From positions 62,001-126,000 of the forward strand of contig DASYCE010000002.1 in the NCBI GenBank assembly GCA_036500345.1: a stretch of 64,000 bases of DNA, read 5' to 3'. The translations under genes and the position numbers were made by a program. A model generated the notes under the pieces. That model was given only the letters and a program-made list of their open reading frames with translations. It did not search any database and was not told the DNA's origin. This stretch comes from Gemmatimonadales bacterium. Lineage in GTDB: Bacteria > Gemmatimonadota > Gemmatimonadetes > Gemmatimonadales > GWC2-71-9. Positions 9,040 through 16,532 of the stretch are shown piece after piece (the stretch's first letter is position 1; each line of letters begins with the position of its first letter).

Positions 9040-9069
9040 GAAACGGCCCGCCGACTGGCGGGCCGTTTC
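9040..9069 (-). terminator. strong rho-independent terminator, probably bidirectional
   Basis: A perfect 13-bp stem (GAAACGGCCCGCC paired with GGCGGGCCGTTTC) encloses a four-base loop. On the minus strand the stem runs into ATTTCTGTC, a reasonable T-rich tail. On the plus strand it runs into GTTAGG, a weaker tail. It sits between the convergent 3' ends of the iron permease and of the minus-strand unit (lgt and the candidate small RNA), so it probably ends transcription from both sides. Confidence 0.8.
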
Positions 9070-9177
9070 GTTAGGGGTCCCAGGACGCCCCCTGAGTATA
9101 CGGAGTCGAACGGATGTGTTCGCTCCACCCTTCTTCGTCCTGGGACTTTCTCTGCTGGCGCCGTTGTGCGCGCCGAC
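9040..9177 (-). ncRNA. candidate structured small RNA downstream of lgt
   Basis: Three elements line up on the minus strand with no open reading frame. There is a promoter with -35 TTGACA and 17-base spacing at 9184-9212. A 70-base fold follows, with a perfect 11-bp outer stem (9136-9146 with 9077-9087). Inside it is a hairpin of 4+5 pairs with one bulged base and a six-base loop (9102-9126). The strong terminator at 9040-9069 closes the unit. The predicted transcript is about 138 bases. The sequence does not match my memory of tRNA, tmRNA, 6S or 4.5S RNA. The RNA call rests on structure and signals only; it could instead be a processed 3' UTR of lgt. Confidence 0.5.
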
Positions 9178-9183
9178 CCGTCA

Positions 9184-9212
9184 ATGGTACGAGTTGAGTC
9201 AAAAGCTGTCAA
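9184..9212 (-). promoter_or_regulatory. sigma-70-type promoter overlapping the lgt stop codon
   Basis: Reading the minus strand, TTGACA (9212-9207) matches the -35 consensus fully. After exactly 17 bases TACCAT (9189-9184) matches four of six -10 positions. The lgt stop TGA lies within the -35 box. The predicted start is near 9177, and nothing coding lies downstream before the terminator, so the promoter would serve the candidate small RNA. Confidence 0.6.
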
Positions 9213-10075
9213 GTGGGTTTTGGCGCACGCGCCGCTGGCTCCGGCGCGCCGTGAAGCAGCCATTCTCCCGGAGCAGTCCGGGGCCGCTTCGAAAGCTGCG
9301 TTGCTACCACGATTCCGACGATCACCACCGCGACCGAGGCGTACTGCGCCAGGGAGAATCCGTTGGGCTGGCGGTCGTCCTTGGCGCGGAGAAATTCGAT
9401 GGCGAATCGTTCGATCCCCGCGAGTACCAGATAGGCACCGAACAGCCATCCGGTGCCGCGTGATTCCGTGCGCCAGCGCCAGAGGATGGCGAACACGATC
9501 GTCATCAGAAAGACCTCGTACAGCTGCGTCGGATGCACGGCGAGTATGGTGTTCGGCGCAATGCTCGCCGGAATCGCGACGTGGAATGCGCGGAGATTTT
9601 CCGCGGTCGTGGGCGGCGCTCCCTCGGGGAATGCCACCGCCCACGGGAGGGTCGACGGAATGCCGTAGTCGTCTCCGACGACGAAGCATCCGATACGGCC
9701 GATCGCGTACGCCGCGGCCAGCGCCGGCGCAACCAGCTGCGCCGTCCACCGCATCGGCACGCGCCGCCGCCATCCATTGAGCACCACGCCCAGGGCGCCG
9801 CCGATGAACCCGCCATACCAGACGAGTCCGCTCCGTTCGAAGAGGTCCTGCACGCCGTGTCCGGGGAGTGCGACGAACCACAACTTCGCGCCGACGATAC
9901 CGCCGACCACCGCGCCGACGATGATGTCGCCGACATAGTCGGGCGCAAAACCGTTGCGACGTGTTTCGTGATCGATAACCCACCCGCCCACGGCAAAGGC
10001 GAGCGCCATCATGATCCCGAAGCCGGTGATCGTCAGCGGGCCCAGGTGAATGACAAGCGGATACGCAATGATCAC
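9209..10075 (-). CDS. lgt: prolipoprotein diacylglyceryl transferase
   Basis: 288 residues from a GTG that overlaps the tsaD stop (GTGA); this start gives the normal Lgt N-terminus VIIAYPLVIHLGPLTI. Multi-pass inner-membrane protein. Family marks are WYGGFIGG, the signature GRIGCFVVGDDYG (near residue 137) and HPTQLYE in the later part. It moves diacylglycerol from phosphatidylglycerol to the lipobox cysteine of prolipoproteins, the first step of lipoprotein maturation; candidate substrates in this window are the lipoproteins at 25133 and 54333. It is the last coding gene of the 22-gene minus-strand run. Its C-terminal tail after the last helix is longer than needed and Pro/Ala-rich. Confidence 0.93.
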   Translation of the reverse strand: MIIAYPLVIHLGPLTITGFGIMMALAFAVGGWVIDHETRRNGFAPDYVGDIIVGAVVGGIVGAKLWFVALPGHGVQDLFERSGLVWYGGFIGGALGVVLNGWRRRVPMRWTAQLVAPALAAAYAIGRIGCFVVGDDYGIPSTLPWAVAFPEGAPPTTAENLRAFHVAIPASIAPNTILAVHPTQLYEVFLMTIVFAILWRWRTESRGTGWLFGAYLVLAGIERFAIEFLRAKDDRQPNGFSLAQYASVAVVIVGIVVATQLSKRPRTAPGEWLLHGAPEPAARAPKPT

Positions 10076-11115
10076 GCGCCGACTCCACTGATGGAAATGA
10101 GGCCCGGCAACGGCAACGCGTCGCGAGCGTCGAGGTCGAGCCCGCTGGTTTCGCCGCGGGCCAATCGCCAGCTTCCTGCTGCAGCGATCATCGCCGCGTT
10201 GTCGGTGTTGAGCCGCGGCGACGCCACGGCGACCGTTGCCCGGCCATCGGCCGCGGTGCGCATCGCGGTTGCGAGCGTCCGGTTGCACGCCACCCCGCCG
10301 CCGAGCACGATCATCCGCCGATCGAAGGCGTCTCGCGCCGTCACGGTCTTGGCCACCAGCACGTCGATCGCTGCATCCTGGAATCCGCGAGCAATATCGG
10401 CCCGGTCGCGTCCAATGTCATCCGACTGCTGCACCGCGCGCAGGACCGCCGTCTTGAGGCCGCTGAACGAAAACTCGTACGACGACGCGTCGTGGCGTCC
10501 ACCGAGGAGCGGCCTCGGAAAGGAGAACCTGGCGCGATCACCGGTCGCGGCAAGACGTTCGATCGCCGCCCCGGCCGGATAATCGAGGCCGAGGAGCGAT
10601 CCGACCTTGTCGAACGCCTCGCCCGCCGCGTCATCACGGGTTTCGCCGAGCAGGTGATACTCTCCCCACGCCGGCACGTCGAGGAGCAGGGTATGGCCGC
10701 CGCTTACGAGGAGTGCGGTGAACGGCGGGCGAACATCATCCCGCTCGAGCGTTGGCGCAAAGAGATGCCCTTCGAGGTGGTGCACGCCGATGATCGGCAG
10801 CGTCTCGCGCCACGCAAGCGTACGCGCCCAGGTGACACCCACCAGCAATGCGCCGAGGAGACCGGGCCCGCGGGTCACCGCAATCCCCTGGATGTCGCCG
10901 AGACCGATTCCCGCCTGGCCGAGCGCGTCATCGACCACCGCATCGATGACGGTGAGGTGGGCGCGGGACGCCAGTTCGGGGACGACGCCGCCGAAGATCC
11001 GATGAACGTCCTGCGACAGTACACTCAAGCCGCGAAGCACCACGTGATCCCCGTCGCGCGAAACCACCGCGGCCGACGTCTCATCGCACGAAGTTTCGAT
11101 GCCGAGGACGAGCAT
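10072..11115 (-). CDS. tsaD: tRNA N6-threonylcarbamoyladenosine transferase
   Basis: 347 residues starting at the ATG of MLVLGIETSCDETSAAVV, which shares a base with the previous stop (TGATG). A longer frame upstream has no support. Kae1/TsaD marks are the N-terminal GIETSCDET, the metal-binding HHLEGH (near residue 110) and the phosphate-binding LLVSGGHT. It joins threonylcarbamoyl-AMP to A37 of ANN-decoding tRNAs, working with TsaB, TsaE and TsaC, none of which is in the window. It lies between a thioredoxin-like gene and lgt in the large run. Confidence 0.95.
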   Translation of the reverse strand: MLVLGIETSCDETSAAVVSRDGDHVVLRGLSVLSQDVHRIFGGVVPELASRAHLTVIDAVVDDALGQAGIGLGDIQGIAVTRGPGLLGALLVGVTWARTLAWRETLPIIGVHHLEGHLFAPTLERDDVRPPFTALLVSGGHTLLLDVPAWGEYHLLGETRDDAAGEAFDKVGSLLGLDYPAGAAIERLAATGDRARFSFPRPLLGGRHDASSYEFSFSGLKTAVLRAVQQSDDIGRDRADIARGFQDAAIDVLVAKTVTARDAFDRRMIVLGGGVACNRTLATAMRTAADGRATVAVASPRLNTDNAAMIAAAGSWRLARGETSGLDLDARDALPLPGLISISGVGA

Positions 11116-11669
11116 CAATCGGCTCGACCGAGGACGCGTTCGATCCGGGCCCGATTCGCGGGTGAATCCCACGTCTCGTCGCCGAGGGAGAAGTCGCGAA
11201 TCCGCCCGCTGCGATCGAGGACAAACGTCTCAGGGGTTCCGATCGTCTGGTACGCTTCCTCGATCCCGTCGGATCGATCGTGGAGGATGTCGAACGTCAG
11301 TCCCAAGGCGCGGGTGTAGTGGAGGACGGTACCGCTGTCGGCGCGGTCGATGCTCACCGCTGCGATCTTCAATCCGCGGTCGCGGTAGAGTTGGTAGAGG
11401 CGCTCGAGCGACGGCATCTCGCGCTGGCACGGCACGCACCAGGTCGCCCAGATATTCACCAGCGTCACGTGCCCGGCGTAAGCGGAACGGATGCCGACGC
11501 TGTCGTCGTGGGTCAGGTCCAGGACGCGGTAGTTGGGGGCGCGGTCGCCAAGGGCGCTCCCTTCGGTCGGCGGGAGATATCGCACCAGCGCCCACGCGCC
11601 GATACCGAGCGCGGCCGAGATGGCGGCAACGCCGAGCCAGGCACGGAAGCGATCGGGGGCGCGCGTCAT
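11115..11669 (-). CDS. membrane-anchored thioredoxin-like protein (TlpA/ResA type), second of a tandem pair
   Basis: 184 residues. An N-terminal anchor helix (about 11-30) leaves a periplasmic thioredoxin domain. The redox motif is WCVPC (near residue 78) in ATWCVPCQREMP, and the cis-proline loop is IGTPETF. Family members reduce disulfides in exported proteins, for example cytochrome c apoproteins. The ATG lies one base past the stop of its paralogue (12210-11671), from which it probably arose by duplication. Unlike the paralogue it keeps the Trp before the first active-site Cys. No cytochrome c maturation genes are nearby. Confidence 0.87.
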   Translation of the reverse strand: MTRAPDRFRAWLGVAAISAALGIGAWALVRYLPPTEGSALGDRAPNYRVLDLTHDDSVGIRSAYAGHVTLVNIWATWCVPCQREMPSLERLYQLYRDRGLKIAAVSIDRADSGTVLHYTRALGLTFDILHDRSDGIEEAYQTIGTPETFVLDRSGRIRDFSLGDETWDSPANRARIERVLGRAD

Positions 11670-11670
11670 C

Positions 11671-12210
11671 TCAGCTCGCCGGAGCGTTCAGCAATTCCTC
11701 GACGATCCGGTGGTTCTCCGGCGAATTCCACGGCGCCGCCTGCTGCGCGATCCGGACGATATGGCCGGTCTTGTCCACCAGGAAACTCTCCGGCACGCCG
11801 GTGGTCTGATAGAGCTCTCCGACACGATTCTCGCGGTCATGCAGCACATCGAACGAGATGTGGAACTCGCCGGCGAAATCGCGGACGCCCTGATCAGGGC
11901 CCGGGTCGACGCTCACCGCGGCGATTCGGAAGCCGCGATCGTGCAGGTCACGATACAGCGAATCCATCGCCGGAATTTCCTGCTTGCACGGCACGCAGTC
12001 GGTGCGCCAGATGTTCACCAGCGTCACATGACCCTGATACACGTCGCGCAGCGAGACCTTCTGGTTGGTCGCCAGGTCGACCGCATTGAAATCAGGTGCC
12101 TTCGCCCCGACACCGATCCGCGGCGGCGCCTGCTCGATGAGGTAGAGCGCTCCTGCACCGAGGAGTGCCACCGCGCCCAGAACCACGACCCACTGCCGCT
12201 GCATCGTCAC
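11671..12210 (-). CDS. membrane-anchored thioredoxin-like protein (TlpA/ResA type) with DCVPC active site
   Basis: 179 residues from a GTG in a GTGA overlap with the rpe stop; an ATG at 12204 is an alternative. It has an N-terminal anchor (about 7-25), then an AhpC/TSA-TlpA-type thioredoxin fold. The active site is CVPC, but the usual Trp before it is Asp (RTDCVPCKQEIP), which should change the redox potential. The cis-Pro loop is TGVPESF. It shares length, order of motifs and a PWNSPENHR-like tail with the following paralogue. Likely periplasmic disulfide reductase or oxidase. Confidence 0.86.
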   Translation of the reverse strand: MTMQRQWVVVLGAVALLGAGALYLIEQAPPRIGVGAKAPDFNAVDLATNQKVSLRDVYQGHVTLVNIWRTDCVPCKQEIPAMDSLYRDLHDRGFRIAAVSVDPGPDQGVRDFAGEFHISFDVLHDRENRVGELYQTTGVPESFLVDKTGHIVRIAQQAAPWNSPENHRIVEELLNAPAS

Positions 12211-12872
12211 ACCTTGGTGAGGCAGGCGCGTTTGAGCGCGCGAATCGCCTCTGAAGGATCAGGTTGCCCGAACACCGCCGTTCCCACCACAAAGGTATCC
12301 GCCCCCGCCGCGTGCGCCTCGGCGATGGTATGGACGGTAATCCCCCCGTCAACTTCCAGCGATCCGTTGATCTCCCATTCGTTCATCAACATGCGCACCC
12401 GGGCGATCTTCGCCGTCGCCGACGGCAGGTACGATTGCCCGCCGAACCCGGGGTTGACGGTCATGACGAGGACGAGATCGAGGTCGCGAGCCACTTCGAG
12501 CAGGACGCCGCCTGGCGTCCCCGGATTGAGCGCCAGGCCGGCGCGCATCCCGCGCTCCCGCACGGCGGCGAGGTGTCGCTGCACGTGAACCGTCGCTTCG
12601 GGATGGAAGGTGAACCCGGACGCACCGGAGTCGGCGTACTCGGCGATGTACTGCTCCGGCCGCTCCACCATCAGGTGCACGTCGATCGGCAGGTCGGTCG
12701 CCTGCCGGACGGCGCGAATGATCGGTCCGCCGAATGAGAGATTGGGCACGAAGTGTCCGTCCATCACATCGATATGAATCCACTCGGCGCCGCCCGCTTC
12801 GGCCTCTGCAACCTGTTCACGGAGGCGGCCCAGATCGGCGTTCAGGAGACTCGGCGCAATGCGTACGGTCAT
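12207..12872 (-). CDS. rpe: ribulose-phosphate 3-epimerase
   Basis: 221 residues, standard size. The ATG overlaps the PASTA-gene stop (ATGA). TIM-barrel marks are IAPSLLNAD at the N-terminus, HIDVMDGHFVPNLSFG (metal ligands His and Asp, residues ~33-40), DVHLMVERPE, MTVNPGFGGQ and LEVDGGI, with the second catalytic Asp in the last of these. It interconverts ribulose-5-phosphate and xylulose-5-phosphate in the pentose phosphate pathway. Cytoplasmic. Confidence 0.96.
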   Translation of the reverse strand: MTVRIAPSLLNADLGRLREQVAEAEAGGAEWIHIDVMDGHFVPNLSFGGPIIRAVRQATDLPIDVHLMVERPEQYIAEYADSGASGFTFHPEATVHVQRHLAAVRERGMRAGLALNPGTPGGVLLEVARDLDLVLVMTVNPGFGGQSYLPSATAKIARVRMLMNEWEINGSLEVDGGITVHTIAEAHAAGADTFVVGTAVFGQPDPSEAIRALKRACLTKV

Positions 12873-13609
12873 GGGATCGTTCCGCTGATGGTGAGATCGA
12901 CGCCACTTGCCCTGGTGACCAGGTCGCCCGGGGCGGGACGCTGGGCGAGAATCGTCCCCGCCTTCCCCTCGAATTGTTGCGACAGGACGCCGACGCGCAA
13001 CCCCGCGGCGAGGATCCGATCGCGCGCCTCGACCACCGTCAGCCCCACGACATCCGGGACGAGGACTGACGGCGGGCCGCTGCTGATGTGGACTTGCACC
13101 GAGTCGCCGCTCCTCGCATTCGCACCAGCAGTCGGTACCGTATTGACGACAGTCCCCGCTGCGGCGTCGAGCTGGACCGTGTCGACGGTCCCGATCCGGA
13201 GCCCGGATGCGACGAGGACATCGCGCGCCAATCCGAAGTCGAGATCGGTGACATCGGGCACCGAGACTGCGGGCGGCCCGCTGCTCACGCCGAGCTTCAC
13301 GACCGCGCCGATCGGCAACTTCGTCTCTGCCGCCGGCGACTGCCAGGCAACCAGTCCAGCGCGAAGGAATCCGTCGGGCGCCGTATCACTGAGGCGGCCG
13401 CGCAGACCGAGCCGTGCCAGTCGCGCCAGGCTCGAATCGGTGGGGACGCCGCGCAGCGAGGGGACGACCACCGCTTTGGGAAGGATCGGTGCAGGGAAGA
13501 CCGCACACGTGACGAGATAGCCGGCGGCGGCTGCCGCGATGATGGCGCCGATCCATCGCAGCCAGGTGCTGCGCCGCGGTGCCGAGCGGCGTCGGCCCGC
13601 CGCTGTCAC
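12869..13609 (-). CDS. PASTA-repeat membrane protein without kinase or transpeptidase domain
   Basis: 246 residues from a GTG in a GTGA overlap with rsmB. A short basic cytoplasmic start (RRRSAPRRS) is followed by one membrane helix (about 17-39). The rest outside is three PASTA repeats, each opening with a VPS/VPD-type motif (VVVPSLRG, VSVPDVTD, VLVPDVVG) and ending in a GPP/SG turn. PASTA domains bind peptidoglycan fragments or beta-lactams and normally sit on Ser/Thr kinases or PBPs; here the whole protein is anchor plus PASTA. Overlap with rpe and rsmB makes it part of the same message. Confidence 0.88.
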   Translation of the reverse strand: MTAAGRRRSAPRRSTWLRWIGAIIAAAAAGYLVTCAVFPAPILPKAVVVPSLRGVPTDSSLARLARLGLRGRLSDTAPDGFLRAGLVAWQSPAAETKLPIGAVVKLGVSSGPPAVSVPDVTDLDFGLARDVLVASGLRIGTVDTVQLDAAAGTVVNTVPTAGANARSGDSVQVHISSGPPSVLVPDVVGLTVVEARDRILAAGLRVGVLSQQFEGKAGTILAQRPAPGDLVTRASGVDLTISGTIP

Positions 13610-14910
13610 GCGACGCGAACCAGGCGGGCGGCGTAGGCACCGTCGATCTCATCGCGTTGCGGCAACGTCTGCAGGTCACCTGCGGGTGTCACCACGTCGC
13701 GCGGAAAGACCGCTGGAGGTTGCCGCTCGAAATCGCGCCGTCGAGCCAGGAATGCCGAGATCTGCATCTCATTTTCTTCCGGCTCGAGCGAACATGTCGC
13801 GTAACATAGCACGCCGCCTGGGGCGATCCGCTCGGCGGCGGCGTCGAGCAACGCGGCCTGCGCGAGGACCAGCGACTGGAGCGCCGTTTCGGTGACGCGG
13901 CCTCGGGCGTCGGGGTGTCGGGCGAACGTCCCGGTGCCGAGACACGGTGCGTCGAGGAGGTAGGCGCGGACCGGGCGGATCGGCGGCCGTGCCGCGTCGG
14001 CTACGACGATCGAGCTCGCGCCTTGCCCGGCGCGGGTGAGATTCTCCCGCAGGCGGTCGATCCGGCGGCGCGACAGGTCGGCAGCAATCACCGTGGTCGA
14101 TCGCCCCGTCATCCCCACCGCCTTTCCGCCGGGTGCAGCGCATGCGTCGTAGATCGTGGCAGTCGACGGAAATGACGCGAACCGGACCACCAGGGCTTGG
14201 GCCGGATCCTGGACGTAGAACTCGCCGGTAGTGTAGCCGGGAAGCCGCTCGGGATGGCTCGCCTTGACGACCACGCCCGCACCGTATGGTGCCGGCGTGT
14301 TGGCGATATCGTGTTCGTCGAGCAGTCCTTCGAGATCGAGCACGTCGCCGCGCGTTGGCTGGAGCACCAGTGATGGCCGCGCATTGTTCCAGGCGAGAAG
14401 TGCCGCCGTGCCGGCGCTGCCGAAGCGGCCGAGCCAGCGCTGGACCAGCCATGCGGGATGCGACCAGGTCCGCGCCAGATGCTCCACTTCGCTCAATGCA
14501 TCGTGCGTCGCGGCACCGGCTGGAAGCTCGGCAACGCGGCGGAGGACAGCGTTGGTGAATCCGCTGACTCGTTCACCGACGCGCTCGCGGGCCAATGCCA
14601 CGCTGGTCGCGACAGCGGCGTGCGCAGGGACGCGATCGAGAATGCGCAGCTGGTACGCTCCGAGCCGGAGCACATCGAGGAGTGCCGCGCTGAGCGATCC
14701 GAGCCCGCGAGGGACGAAGTGCGCCAGCACGCCGTCGAGCGCCTGCGCGTGCCGCAGCACACCCGCGGCGAGTTCGTGCGTCAGCCGGCGGTCGGCATCG
14801 GGGAGCGGGAGGAGCGCGCGGTCGAGGGCGACATCGAGGGGGACGCCCCGGCGCACCGCTGAAAGGACCCCCAGCGCCGCACGTCGCGGCGCGAGCCCGG
14901 TGTCGTTCAG
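13606..14910 (-). CDS. rsmB: 16S rRNA (cytosine-967-C5) methyltransferase, likely CTG start
   Basis: 434 residues if initiated at CTG 14910, which overlaps the thiG stop as CTGA. The first conventional start is GTG 14856 (416 residues), but codons 14857-14892 translate to PRRAALGVLSA, which matches the conserved RsmB N-terminus, so GTG would truncate the NusB-like domain. The C-terminal half is the Rossmann methyltransferase: DACAAPGGKA (SAM site), DAPCLGTGT (PC motif) and YATCSLEPEENE (TC motif with the catalytic Cys). It methylates C5 of C967 in 16S rRNA. Function is certain; the start is inferred. Confidence 0.93.
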   Translation of the reverse strand: MNDTGLAPRRAALGVLSAVRRGVPLDVALDRALLPLPDADRRLTHELAAGVLRHAQALDGVLAHFVPRGLGSLSAALLDVLRLGAYQLRILDRVPAHAAVATSVALARERVGERVSGFTNAVLRRVAELPAGAATHDALSEVEHLARTWSHPAWLVQRWLGRFGSAGTAALLAWNNARPSLVLQPTRGDVLDLEGLLDEHDIANTPAPYGAGVVVKASHPERLPGYTTGEFYVQDPAQALVVRFASFPSTATIYDACAAPGGKAVGMTGRSTTVIAADLSRRRIDRLRENLTRAGQGASSIVVADAARPPIRPVRAYLLDAPCLGTGTFARHPDARGRVTETALQSLVLAQAALLDAAAERIAPGGVLCYATCSLEPEENEMQISAFLARRRDFERQPPAVFPRDVVTPAGDLQTLPQRDEIDGAYAARLVRVA

Positions 14911-15668
14911 TCGAGCATCCCGCGTTCGGGGCTCGACGGCACGGCGACCTCGCGCCGGGGCATCCGGCCCGCGAGGTATGCGGCGCGCCCCGCTTCGACG
15001 GCGAGGCGCATCGCCTTTGCCATCCCGACGGGATCCTGCGCCTCGGCGATCGCAGTGTTCATCAGGATGCCGTCGACGCCTTGCTCCATCACCAGGCAGG
15101 CATCGGACGCGGTGCCGACGCCGGCGTCGACGATCACCGGAACGCGGAGCCGCGACTTGATCGTCCGGATGAAATACGGATTGAGGAGCCCGAGTCCGGA
15201 GCCGATCGGCGACGCCAGCGGCATGACGGCGACCGCTCCCGCCGCTTCGAGCCGCAGCGCGGTCACGAGGTCGTCGTTGGTGTATGCCATCACCTTGAAC
15301 CCTTCGGCGGCGAGGACGCTGGTCGCTTCGAGGAGCCCGCTCACATCCGGGAGGAGCGTTTCCTTGTCGCCGATGACCTCGAGTTTCACGAAGTCGTTGA
15401 ATCCCGCCTCGCGCGCAAGACGAGCGTAGCGGATCGCCTCGTCGGCGGAGTAGCAGCCGGCGGTGTTCGCCAGCAGGAAATGGTGCTCGCCGAGGTGATG
15501 GAGGATGCCGCCTTCGTCGGCGCGGTCGAGATTGACGCGCCGTACCGCGACGGTCACCACGCTGGCGCCGGACGCCGCAATCGCGCGGACCATCTCGTCG
15601 TTGCCGCGATACTTCCCGGTCCCGACCAGCAACCGCGACTCGAACCGCTGTCCCGCAATCTCGAGCAT
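14907..15668 (-). CDS. thiG: thiazole synthase
   Basis: 253 residues from ATG 15668 (MLEIAGQRFESRLLVGTGKY), one base after the thiS stop (TGA-G-ATG). A TTG 18 bases upstream would only add a thiS-overlapping tail. Marks are VTVAVRRVNL, the Schiff-base Lys in FVKLEVIGD, MPLASPIGSG and VIVDAGVGTASDA. It builds the thiazole phosphate of thiamine from deoxyxylulose-5-phosphate, dehydroglycine and ThiS-thiocarboxylate. Neighbours thiS and thiE form a compact thiamine module; thiC, thiD, thiF and a glycine oxidase or ThiH are not in the window. Confidence 0.95.
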   Translation of the reverse strand: MLEIAGQRFESRLLVGTGKYRGNDEMVRAIAASGASVVTVAVRRVNLDRADEGGILHHLGEHHFLLANTAGCYSADEAIRYARLAREAGFNDFVKLEVIGDKETLLPDVSGLLEATSVLAAEGFKVMAYTNDDLVTALRLEAAGAVAVMPLASPIGSGLGLLNPYFIRTIKSRLRVPVIVDAGVGTASDACLVMEQGVDGILMNTAIAEAQDPVGMAKAMRLAVEAGRAAYLAGRMPRREVAVPSSPERGMLD

Positions 15669-15669
15669 C

Positions 15670-15876
15670 TCAGCCGCCCCCGACAAAATGAACGATCTCG
15701 ACCACGTCGCCGTCGGCCACGGGTGACGACGCGATCGCGGTGCGGCGGATGATCTTGCGATTCAGCTCGACCACGACTGCCCGGGGGTCGAGTTGGAGTT
15801 CGGCGAGCAATTCCTCTACCGTCGCCGAATGGGTGACAGTTCGCGCTTCACCGTTGATGGTCAATGCCAGCGTCAT
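15670..15876 (-). CDS. thiS: sulfur-carrier protein ThiS
   Basis: 68 residues from an ATG in an ATGA overlap with thiE; the longer frame running back into thiE is not the gene. Ubiquitin-like beta-grasp fold: short strands (LALTINGEAR), TVEELLAELQ, AVVVELNRKII and VADGDVVEIV, ending in the obligatory Gly-Gly (FVGGG). The C-terminal glycine is adenylated by ThiF and converted to a thiocarboxylate that supplies sulfur to ThiG. Confidence 0.94.
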   Translation of the reverse strand: MTLALTINGEARTVTHSATVEELLAELQLDPRAVVVELNRKIIRRTAIASSPVADGDVVEIVHFVGGG

Positions 15877-16532
15877 GATCCGATCCATGGTTGCAACAAT
15901 CCGATGGCGACCTGGTACGGTTTGTCGGCGTCCCAGATGGCACTGATGGCAGCGAGGCCCCATCCTCCCGCGGCCTGCACCAGCTTCGCTCGTTCCGGCG
16001 TCACGCCGCCGACGGCGAACGTTGGTGCACCAAGGGAAACTATCCGGTCGAGGAAAGGAGTTCCCATCGCCGGGCGGCCGGGGTGCGTCGGCGTCTCCCA
16101 GATCGGTCCCGCGATCAGTGCATCGGCGCCGTCGTCGATCGCGCGCGCTCCCTCCGCTTCGGAATGCACCGATCGCAGGATCAGCATCGCATCCGGGGAC
16201 TCGGCGCGGCCCTGGCGTCCTGCTGCCTCCCGCGACACTGCCCGGACGGTGGCGACGTCGAGGTCGTTGGCGCGCAGAATCACACCGTGCGCTCCCGTGG
16301 CGAGGGCGACGTCGATCCGTCCGGTGATGAGCACCGCAGCCATCGGCGGCCCGGCATTGGCCACGAAGCGCGCGGCAAGGCTCGCCAGTTGATCGGTGGT
16401 ACCAGCGGGACGGCGCGCCACCAATCCGACGGCGGGCCCTGCCGCTGCGATTGCGGCGCTTCGAACCCCCAGATCATCGAGCGCCGCGACCCGGTCGTCA
16501 CTCAGCGCGAGGAGATGAGGGAGCGGTCTCAC
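15873..16532 (-). CDS. thiamine-phosphate synthase family protein (ThiE/TenI-like), divergent
   Basis: 219 residues from a GTG in a GTGA overlap with the fmt stop (MRPLPHLLALSDD). The TIM-barrel order of ThiE/TenI is visible: a phosphate-binding end FAVGGVTPERA and the strand GPIWETPTHPG. The segment GVHLGQxD expected in ThiE reads GVILRANDLD. Loss of the usual His-Leu-Gly makes the TenI branch (thiazole tautomerase) as likely as true thiamine-phosphate synthase. Either role fits its place in front of thiS-thiG. Confidence 0.75.
   Translation of the reverse strand: MRPLPHLLALSDDRVAALDDLGVRSAAIAAAGPAVGLVARRPAGTTDQLASLAARFVANAGPPMAAVLITGRIDVALATGAHGVILRANDLDVATVRAVSREAAGRQGRAESPDAMLILRSVHSEAEGARAIDDGADALIAGPIWETPTHPGRPAMGTPFLDRIVSLGAPTFAVGGVTPERAKLVQAAGGWGLAAISAIWDADKPYQVAIGLLQPWIGS

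Noticed and set aside
9077-9146. tRNA or tmRNA in the 70-base fold downstream of lgt
   Set aside because: The length and the terminal stem look tRNA-like, but there is no T-arm next to the 3' acceptor strand, no anticodon arm and no CCA. A GTTCGACTCC string resembles a T-loop but sits in the middle of the fold.
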